Source: an uncultured Bacteroidales bacterium | GTDB taxonomy: Bacteria > Bacteroidota > Bacteroidia > Bacteroidales > Paludibacteraceae | Length of the DNA: 5,085 bases | Assembly (NCBI GenBank): GCA_946405045.1 | Contig: CAMJFV010000177.1 | Location: forward strand, 1-5,085 | Reading direction: 5' to 3' | The notes under the pieces: model-generated | Seen by the model: the letters and a program-made list of their open reading frames with translations, nothing else | Told to the model about the DNA's origin: nothing | The model's database searches: none | Position numbers and translations under genes: made by a program | In this document: in pieces, positions 1 through 5,085 of the stretch | Numbering within the stretch: the stretch's first letter is position 1 | Layout of the letters: each line of letters begins with the position of its first letter

Positions 1-3000
1 CCTCCAGTAACAACAACTTTGACTGGAGATGTCTCGTCCTTACATACTGTAGCATTTCCAGAAATAGTAGCAGACAAAGACTTCGCAGGTTCAGAAACAG
101 TCAAAGGAATATCTATTATACATTCGTTGGCATCTCTTGTAGTCATTGTATATGTACCTGCCTTCAGATTATCGAAATTGTTACTTGACTGCCATTCATC
201 TTCTCCTGTCTCACGCGGTGACTTTGAATAATAATAAGGTTCAACTCCTCCTTTCACAGACAATGAAATCTGACCGGTAGCATTACCCTTACAATCAACA
301 TCAACAACAGTCTGTTCTCCGTTCCATTCCAATGGAGACGGTACTTTTAGAGAGACTGTAGTGTGAACCTCTCTGTTACATCCGTCTGTCACTGTAACCA
401 AAACATCCTTGTCGGAATTGATTCTCGTATCAGAATTAACTTCTGTTCCGGCTATCTTAAACGACCAGTTTGAGGCGATCAAGCCACAAGATGTCTGGAA
501 ATCAACAGCATTTTTAATCGCATCAAATGGAATTGCGAATTCACAATTAACGCCATTTGTCAAAGTAATCGGACTAATATCTGCCGCATCCTTGATTGTC
601 GATTCCGATATTGAAGTTGTAAATGAACCACTCTTCACCGCACTCACACATCCACTTTCTAAGTTCTTCACACTTACTGAATAGTTATAGATATCACCAC
701 AACTATTCTTTACTGGAATCACAGCAGAACTTGAATTACCCAAAGACTGATCTCCATTCTTCCATGTGTACAGATTATCACCAATTGTATATCCGCCATT
801 TAGATTAACAGAAACATTGTAGTATTCCTTATTTGCACATAGATCCGACGGATTAACGAAATCGCCAAGTACTGGTGATGCATAAACTGCTGCAGATGCT
901 GTTGCAGTATCACTCTCACAACCGTCTGCCTTCACGACCACACGATAAGAAGCTTCTGCCTTTGCGTATGTAGGCGGAAGAGTCAAAGTTTTTGTCTTAA
1001 AATCACCATATGCTTCTTTATCCCACTTATACTGGTATCCGACACCGGCATTTGCACCAATTGGCATTGCAGTGATAACAACATCCTCATCACAACTCTT
1101 CTCAGAAGATGTCGTTAGAATCACACTAGGTTGTGGTTTAACTACAATATTCACTGTATGTGAAGTATTACCACATTGAGTTCCATCAGAAACTGTCACT
1201 GTATAAGTATACTTTCCTGGAATATACTTGCCACTCTCACTATCTTTCGGTAATGAAGGAGTATAAGTATTTGCAGTAGCTCCTGGTATTTCTTCGTTAC
1301 CATTGAACCACTTATATGCAAAGTTTCCAGAACCTCCACTTGGCAACGTCTTAAACTTAATGACAGGAGAAGTTGAATCTGTATTAGCACAGAATGGCTC
1401 TATAGTATTAAGCTCACCCTCATTGAACTCTGCCTGATGTCTTATTATCAATCCCTCAACATCATCCTTACATCCATTATTATCTATGACCTCGATAGAA
1501 TATGTATTAGGAGGTAAATTAGAGATCACACCATTTTGAACATTAGCCGAGACTCCGTTGATTGTATATGAGTATGGAGCAGATCCATTATTTGTCGACA
1601 CACTTATTATTCCTGTATTGCCACATACATTAGGTGTATTTACAGTAGCTGTAAGTACAGGATTTTGATTAACATTAAACTGAACCTGTTTTGATGTTTC
1701 TAATCCACAACCATTTATAGCTTTGTACGTGAACACATAATTACCTGCAGAAAGATCCTTGATCTGATCCGCTGAAAGAACAGCAGATCCATTATACCAA
1801 CTTTCTGAACGATTGTTTTTATCGGCCACATTGTCGTTCCAAGTCACAGATACCACTGGCAAATTTTCCATTGATTTCCCCTGACAAATAGCAGCCCAAT
1901 CTGACACATTAAATTCAGGTGCAGTATAAACGGATACATTCACATCTTTAGTTGCGACATCACACACGTCTCCATTCTTTGCCACAATCGTGAAGTTCTT
2001 GCCGACAGAGATTTTATCAGTCAAGACGATTGTATCATTTTCATATGTGTAAGACACATTCGCGTCGCCTTCTTTCACACCATTAATTGTTCCGATTATT
2101 GATGCGATAGGAATTTCAACAACACTTCCTGGATTGTCTCCATTCTTAGGGCAGACCACCGCAACCTCACCAATTGAAATTGCAGGCTTGCGATAAACAG
2201 TAGCTGTTTTATCCACTGATTGCTTACTTACACATTTGGTCGTTGCATTCTCAGCCTTAACATAATATGTCTTTGAGACCTGATTGCCAGCAGTAGGCAA
2301 AGACAATGTCTTCGTTGCAGCACCTAAAGCAAACGAGCCAGTCTGATTTGTCTCACTCCAATAGAAATTATAATTATTCGTGATTCCATTGACATCTGCA
2401 TTGAATGTAGTTGATTCACATCCATCATTTGCAGTCAAATTGACTTCTGGAAGAGGATTGACTGTCAACGTATATCTTAGTCTATTCTCTTTTCCACTAC
2501 ACTGATCTTTCACAACTATAATAAGATCATAATTTCTCTGAGTCTCTCCACTTGCCAAAACATTAACGCGTGGAATATACTCTGCAGACGTAGCGTTTTC
2601 TATCTTATTTCCAGGAAGAACCTCGTTTTTATACCACTCATAAATAAACTCGGCATTTCCATACGATTCCGTATTCACCACTTTAATAGGATTTGGAGAA
2701 TCTTCGGAACATATTGTCTGACTTATTGTTTCTAGAGATGGAGCGACCTTAAAGTCTGTATAGGTCTCAACCTTAACCTTTGACGAAGTTGATGTACATC
2801 CATCACTATCAGTAACTGAGAATGAGTATTCTCCTGGTATCACATTTTTAGCCTCATCTCCACTGAATGTCATTCCTGATGGCATCTGCGATGGAGACAC
2901 CAAATTGTATGTATATGGAGAAGTTCCTCCAGACACAGTAAATGTAATATCAGTCGTTGAATACAAACATATTGGTGATTCCTTAGGAGCTCCGCTTAAA

Positions 3001-5085
3001 ACCAAAGGTTCTGGTTTGTCTACATACACTGTTATCTCATCAGACACACATGCATCAGATGCGACAATTGTCATCTGAACAGGTTTTCCTAAGATGTTCT
3101 GACCTCCGATATTTTCTTTGATAGAATATGTAACATTTCCGAATCCACAAGTTCTGTCAACATCACAGATTTCCTCATAAACACCTAGATTTGAATTATC
3201 CAATACAGGCACGACAAACGTACAATTACCTATAGACTGTGGTTTCAGATGTATGTTTGCGGCAGCTTTTGCTTCATCAGTAAATGCAATTGTAGGTGTA
3301 GTGATTGAGAATGTCTTGGAATCTGTTCCCTTACATCCTGTAGTTTCATTAGTGATCTCAACATTATAAGACACGGCACCGCCACACTTGTTTGCAGCCA
3401 CAACTAAAGTGTCAGTGCCTGCAATCGTCACATTATTCGAGAACACATGACTGTATGTGTAATCTCCTGTCTGGTCTGAGACAGAAACCGAGATAGGATA
3501 TTTTCCTTCAGCATTAGCACAGACATTAGAAGGGACAGTCAATGTAGGCTCAGGATTCTGGTTGATTATCAACGTCCAAGAGCCAGCACTTCTAACCCAC
3601 TCTGTCATACACTTATCGTCTTTTGCCTCACGATAGTATTTATATGTACCAGGTGCTGTGACATTTGGAGTATACGATACTCCTGTAGCATCAGCTATTT
3701 CACTTTCTGCACCACCTTGTTCCAAAATCCATCGGTATGAGATTGTTGCAGAAGGGATAGACGTTGCTGTTGCGGCACTCTTGATTGCATTGACTGGAGA
3801 GCCATAACAAATTGTCTGGCCTACACTTTCGATAGTACCAGGGTTGAATTCTGCAGGCTGTGTGATTGTCACATCCACAACAGCACTCTTACATCCCTTA
3901 GAGTCGAATGCCTGAACATAGTATTTATTCGCAGGCAATTCAGAATCAGATGTAAACTGAGTGTCTATATTATCAGAAGCCGTTCCATATTTATAAATAT
4001 AAGTGCCTCCATTTCCTCCATTAGCAGCGACTGTGATTTTACCTTTTGAACCATGACACTCAGCATTCGTAGGTGTAGCAGTCAACGTGACAATTGAAGG
4101 TTCTGAGACATTTATATTCTTATTATTGTAACATCCGTTAGCATCAACGACTCTCAACACATAGTCGCCAGCAATAAGATTCGATACAGTCTTTTCATTT
4201 ACCTCTGTGAAATTATCATCTGACGCTTTTTTATAATAATAGTGGTAGTCTTCCTTGCCGCCAACAATATTTCCGATAGAGATTGTTCCATCACCGTCGC
4301 CCTTACATTTTACAGAAGTAGACGATACATTTTCAATCGAAATTGGAGTCGGAACGACCAAATTGATCACCTGATCCACACCGTCAGCATGACAGAAATC
4401 CTTAGCTGTGATTGTCACACTCGTTGATGAATAGACAGGAGTGGCAGGATCAATGCTCTGTGTATATGAGATATCATTGCCACATGAAGACGTTGCTATA
4501 TTATAAGAAGCAGAACCTACAAAATTAGGCACCAAGAATTGACACTGTGAGCTTGTCAACTCCACCGTCTTCAAATTATCAGGCAATTGGAATGTCAAAT
4601 CACCTGTTTTGATTGCAAACGAACCAGATGCTCTTGACTGACATCCGTTTCCATTCTCGACCAACACCTCATAAGTGACATTGCCTGAACATCTGTTTGA
4701 TGGTGTAAAGTTCACAATATCAGTGTTGTTTATATCTAGAGTTCCACCAGTGACAGACCATACATATGACTCATTAGAATCTGTGTTACTTGCCACCACA
4801 CCAAGAGCGTAAGATCCACTCTCTATCGAGCATACAGATGTGCCTGAAGGATTGCTGGCAGACAATGTCAAAACTGGTTTCGCCTTGAATGTAAGCTCTA
4901 AGATATCACTTTCCTTTTTACAAGCGACGTTGCTTGTCGGAAGCTCTTTTGCCGAAGCTGTAAGTTTATATCTATTTCCTGAAGATGAATTTGTCAGTCC
5001 AGTCACACTCGGATTTGAAGAAGACGTAGGAGAGACAAGGCTCCATGAATATGTGTACTTTGTATTATCAGGATTCTTGATAGCG
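1..5085 (-). CDS. Internal fragment of a giant SprB-repeat / Ig-like multidomain surface adhesin, open at both ends
   Basis: One minus-strand frame is open from base 5084 to base 3 (1,694 codons) with no stop, so start and stop both lie outside the window. The product is a string of about twenty modules of 76-103 residues, each with an early Cys, a Y-x-W or PY-x-Y core, a G-x-Y strand and usually a late Cys. Five match the SprB repeat and several are Ig-like modules common in Bacteroidota secreted proteins. Composition is Thr/Ser/Asn/Val-rich with only 7 Met and 45 Cys (43 encoded by TGT). Known relatives are long cell-surface adhesins exported through the Sec and type IX routes, such as the gliding adhesin SprB. 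Role in adhesion or gliding is inferred, because the signal peptide and the C-terminal sorting or anchoring domain are not in the window. None of the seven in-frame ATG codons is a credible start, since repeats continue upstream of each. No enzyme motif is seen. Coding is near certain; adhesin is likely; a gene name is not justified. Confidence 0.93.
3..77 (-). repeat. Start of a further module, probably D-like (partial)
   Basis: The last 25 residues of the fragment, cut by the window edge. NATVCKDETSPVKVVVTG resembles the openings of D modules (C, then five or so residues, then SPV/SPNPI), and a D module follows C2, C3 and C4. Too short to be sure. It shows that the array continues past the window. 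Confidence 0.4.
78..329 (-). repeat. Module C5: SprB-type repeat
   Basis: Residues 1586-1669. Signature: VDVDCKGNATGQISLSV, KGGVEPYYYSK, FDNLKAGTYTMTTRDANEC and closing TVSEP. NLKAGTY and VSEP are textbook SprB repeat elements. The G of the usual DANGC is replaced by E (DANEC). Confidence 0.84.
330..602 (-). repeat. Module B3: unassigned three-Cys module
   Basis: Residues 1495-1585. Leader STIKDAADISPITL, then VNCEFAIPFDAI, QTSCGLIASNWSFKI, DVLVTVTDGCNRE and closing LKVPSPL. Same skeleton as B1 and B2, and again directly after an A and before a C module. Confidence 0.57.
603..866 (-). repeat. Module A3: unassigned three-Cys beta module
   Basis: Residues 1407-1494. Contains SDLCANKEYYNVSVNL, core LYTWKNGD, VKNSCGDIYNYSVSVKN, ESGCVSAVKSGSFTTSI. 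The closing SGSF is identical to A1, and the opening CAN is shared with A2, linking all three copies. Confidence 0.62.
867..1124 (-). repeat. Module E2: Ig-like module, E type
   Basis: Residues 1321-1406. Features are SSEKSCDEDVVITA, core YQYKWDKE, TKTLTLPPTY, ASYRVVVKADGCESDTA and closing VYASPVL. Matches E1 in order and in the KTL-x-LP element. Like E0, it leads directly into an A module. Confidence 0.65.
1125..1424 (-). repeat. Module D3: Ig-like module, QTIC type
   Basis: Residues 1221-1320. Opens LNTIEPFCANTDSTSPVIKF, core FAYKWFNGNEEIPGATANTY followed by TP, then PGKYTYTVTVSDGTQC and closing VVKPQPS. The IPGAT-x-x-x-Y-T-P strand is the most canonical of the three D modules. Exactly 100 residues, the same as D1. 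Confidence 0.8.
1425..1652 (-). repeat. Module C4: SprB-type repeat, shortest copy
   Basis: Residues 1145-1220, 76 residues. Signature: NVCGNTGIISV, NNGSAPYSYTING, LPPNTYSIEVIDNNGCKDD and ending IIRHQAEF. The G-x-I strand, PYSY turn and D-x-N-G-C motif are all clear; AGTY reads PNTY. The QAEF end resembles C2 (QPAEF), and both precede a D module. Confidence 0.8.
1653..1910 (-). repeat. Module G1: Ig/PKD-like module in the B position
   Basis: Residues 1059-1144. Opens AAICQGKSMENLPVVSVTW, has SESWYNGSAVLS, then IKDLSAGNYVFTYKAINGC and closes NVNQNPVL. The LSAGNY ... NGC half is like an SprB or PKD-like repeat. The ICQGxS ... LPxVSVTW half is like Ig-like modules. It shows no CxFxVP motif, so it is not a B module. 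Confidence 0.55.
1911..2177 (-). repeat. Module F1: two-Cys module in the A position, possibly a diverged A
   Basis: Residues 970-1058. Contains VAVVCPKNGDN, VEIPIASIIG, VSYTYENDTI, NFTIVAKNGDVC and closing YTAPEF. It fills the place taken by A in other units and has comparable strands, but lacks the middle Cys of A modules. Family not recognised. Confidence 0.5.
2178..2441 (-). repeat. Module E1: Ig-like module, E type
   Basis: Residues 882-969. Features are LTANDGCESTTFNADV, core YNFYWSE, TKTLSLPT, KTYYVKAENATTKC and closing VYRKPAI. The KTL-S/T-LP element and the Y-x-V-x-A ... C strand are shared with E2, and the core and KP ending with E0. Confidence 0.62.
2442..2750 (-). repeat. Module D2: Ig-like module, QTIC type
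   Basis: Residues 779-881. Opens LETISQTICSEDSPNPIKV, has the core FIYEWYKNE, strand IENATSAEYIP, a long RNYDLIIVVKDQC strand and closing TVNPLPEV. At 103 residues it is the longest module in the window. The ES/ETI..QTIC...SP opening is closest to D1. Confidence 0.78.
2751..3005 (-). repeat. Module C3: diverged SprB-type repeat
   Basis: Residues 694-778. It keeps the second half of the signature well: VSGGTSPYTYNL, IPGEYSFSVTDSDGC and a following ST-rich strand. The first half is changed: after SPICLYS there is DITFTV instead of the G-x-I strand, and the end lacks the usual EP (VETYTDF). Confidence 0.72.
3006..3290 (-). repeat. Module B2: unassigned B-type module with an extra Cys
   Basis: Residues 599-693. 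Contains GNCTFVVPVL, then EEICDVDRTCGFGNVTYSI, a QMTIVASDACVSDEI strand and closing VDKPEP. It is longer than B1 and B3 (95 against 86 and 91 residues) and carries a fourth Cys in ICDVDRTC, just ahead of the shared (S/T)CG site. Confidence 0.55.
3291..3545 (-). repeat. Module A2: unassigned three-Cys beta module
   Basis: Residues 514-598. Matches A1 and A3: SNVCANAEGKYPISVSV, core YTYSHVFSN, ANKCGGAVSYNVEI, TGCKGTDSKTFSI and closing TTPT. The aromatic core has Tyr-x-Tyr but no Trp, unlike A1 and A3. The opening VCAN is nearly shared with A3 (LCAN). Confidence 0.6.
3546..3845 (-). repeat. Module D1: Ig-like module, QTIC type
   Basis: Residues 414-513. Opens with ESVGQTICYGSPVNAI, has the core ISYRW, the strand IADATGVSYTP, then APGTYKYYREAKDDKC, and closes INQNPEP. 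The I-x-x-A-T-x-x-x-Y-T-P strand followed by G-x-Y and a late Cys is the usual pattern of Ig-like repeats in large Bacteroidota secreted proteins. Same type as D2 and D3. Confidence 0.78.
3846..4088 (-). repeat. Module C2: SprB-type repeat, in tandem with C1
   Basis: Residues 333-413. Signature elements are AECHGSKGKITV, ANGGNGGTYIYKY, ANKYYVQAFDSKGCKSA and closing TITQPAEF. Directly follows C1 with no linker, the only C-C tandem in the window. The AGTY element has drifted to ANKYY. Confidence 0.82.
4089..4340 (-). repeat. Module C1: SprB-type repeat
   Basis: Residues 249-332. It shows the full SprB repeat signature: VKCKGDGDGTISI, then IVGGKEDYHYYY, LIAGDYVLRVVDANGC and closing NVSEP. It is one of the two best matches to the family in this window, with C5. 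The KGDGDG stretch is an acidic loop that could bind a metal ion, but this is only suggested by composition. Confidence 0.82.
4341..4598 (-). repeat. Module B1: unassigned three-Cys module with QCxFxVP motif
   Basis: Residues 163-248. It begins with a leader of about 15 residues, then SQCQFLVPNF, a central SSCGNDISY, a TSVTITAKDFC strand and a closing LVVPTPI. The same skeleton (N/Q)C-x-F-x-(V/I)P ... (S/T)CG ... (V/I)T(I/V)xAxDxC ... VPxP recurs in B2 and B3. The CxFxVP start and late T-x-x-D-x-C strand are reminiscent of HYR-like domains, which is a guess. Confidence 0.55.
4599..4868 (-). repeat. Module A1: unassigned three-Cys beta module
   Basis: Residues 73-162. Key points are an opening SVCSIESGSY, a YVWSVTGG core, RCSGNVTYEVLVENGNGC with two Cys, and a closing SGSFAIKTGD. 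The pattern VC ... (R/K/S)C-(S/G)-G/D ... Y-x-V-x-(V/I) ... GC ... (S/T)-x-(S/T)F-x-(I/T) recurs in A2 and A3. The core resembles PKD-like domains of Bacteroidota, but I cannot name the family. It is always followed by a B module. Confidence 0.6.
4869..5084 (-). repeat. Module E0: partial Ig-like module (E type)
   Basis: Residues 1-72 of the fragment; the module's beginning lies beyond the window. It has the core YTYSW, a later NRYKLTASA strand, a Cys (VACKK) and the closing KPVL. This order matches E1 and E2 (Y-x-Y/F-x-W core, Y-x-V-x-A strand, late Cys, closing KPAI or SPVL). As with E2 and A3, it sits directly before an A module. Confidence 0.6.

Larger units (their letters stand above)
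867..4868 (-). repeat. Three consecutive five-module super-repeat units
   Basis: Unit 1 is A1 B1 C1 C2 D1 (bases 3546-4868, 441 residues), unit 2 is A2 B2 C3 D2 E1 (2178-3545, 456 residues) and unit 3 is F1 G1 C4 D3 E2 (867-2177, 437 residues). A fourth unit starts at base 866 with A3 B3 C5. The third slot always holds an SprB-type module: successive third-slot starts are 445, 451 and 441 residues apart. D2 to D3 is 442 and E1 to E2 is 439 residues. The module boundaries are my own, placed after the closing P-x segments, and may be off by several residues. Confidence 0.6.

Noticed and set aside
19..231. Plus-strand open frame of 70 codons.
   Set aside because: It is antisense to C5 and the following module, which show clear SprB signatures. 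Its translation has no recognisable domain and there is no convincing ribosome binding site.
409..684. Plus-strand open frame of 91 codons.
   Set aside because: The longest antisense frame, but it lies opposite A3 and B3, whose repeat pattern is in the minus frame. Long antisense frames are expected opposite a stop-free, compositionally biased gene.
623..808. Plus-strand open frame of 61 codons, His/Ser-rich.
   Set aside because: Overlaps the previous one in another frame and is antisense to A3; composition is an artefact of complementing Val/Glu/Asn-rich codons.
1196..1390. Minus-strand open frame of 64 codons.
   Set aside because: It is in a different frame from the main gene (its first base is out of phase with base 5084) and overlaps D3, which has a canonical Ig-like pattern.
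1466..3896. Recurring ttacatcc words, at first sight like a spaced regulatory site or CRISPR-like repeat.
   Set aside because: They are the complement of codons for G-C-K in the repeat motif, are only 8-10 bases long, and their spacing follows protein modules rather than a repeat-spacer layout.
4242..4427. Plus-strand open frame of 61 codons.
   Set aside because: Antisense to C1 and B1; no motif, no promoter or ribosome binding site that stands out.
1..5085. Possibility that the fragment is a pseudogene or contains a frameshift.
   Set aside because: The frame is open throughout and every module boundary continues in the same frame with no break in motif order, so the fragment appears intact.
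1..5085. Naming the gene sprB.
   Set aside because: SprB repeats occur in many different large proteins, including in non-gliding Bacteroidota. Without the C-terminus and neighbouring sprCDF-type genes the name cannot be supported.

Overview
The whole 5,085-base window lies inside one protein-coding gene on the minus strand. One reading frame stays open from base 5084 down to base 3, giving 1,694 complete codons with no stop, no plausible start and no visible frameshift. Both ends of the gene lie outside the window, so the signal peptide, C-terminal domain, promoter, ribosome binding site and terminator cannot be seen. The plus strand and the other minus frames hold only short chance open frames.

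The encoded fragment is a chain of about twenty beta-sandwich-like modules of 76 to 103 residues. It is rich in Thr, Ser, Asn, Val and Gly, very poor in Met (7 in 1,694), and has 45 regularly spaced Cys. Five modules match the SprB repeat: Cys, then a G-x-I strand, a GG-x-x-PY-like turn, a (L/A)xAGxY strand, a DxxGC motif, and a terminal (S/T)EP or TQP. Three more are Ig-like modules with a (Q)TIC...SP opening, a Y-x-W core, and an I-x-x-A-T-x-x-x-Y-x-P strand. Such arrays are typical of giant secreted surface adhesins of Bacteroidota, such as the gliding adhesin SprB of Flavobacterium, exported by the type IX secretion system. The window therefore suggests a Bacteroidota genome of about 40% GC by eye. 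Genus, and whether the cell glides, cannot be told.

Layout, from the N-terminal side (high coordinates) to the C-terminal side, using labels A to G for module types defined here: E0 (partial) | A1 B1 C1 C2 D1 | A2 B2 C3 D2 E1 | F1 G1 C4 D3 E2 | A3 B3 C5 and a partial D-like start. C is the SprB type, D the QTIC Ig-like type, E a second Ig-like type, and A and B are Cys-rich types I cannot assign. The modules form a higher-order repeat of five modules, about 440 to 456 residues long. In-phase C modules (C1, C3, C4, C5) start 445, 451 and 441 residues apart. The modules are strongly diverged and I saw no long exact DNA repeat, so the array looks old.

There is no operon or neighbouring gene to interpret. 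The most noteworthy points are the nested repeat, the unassigned A-B pair of three-Cys modules, and the third unit, where A and B are replaced by other modules.
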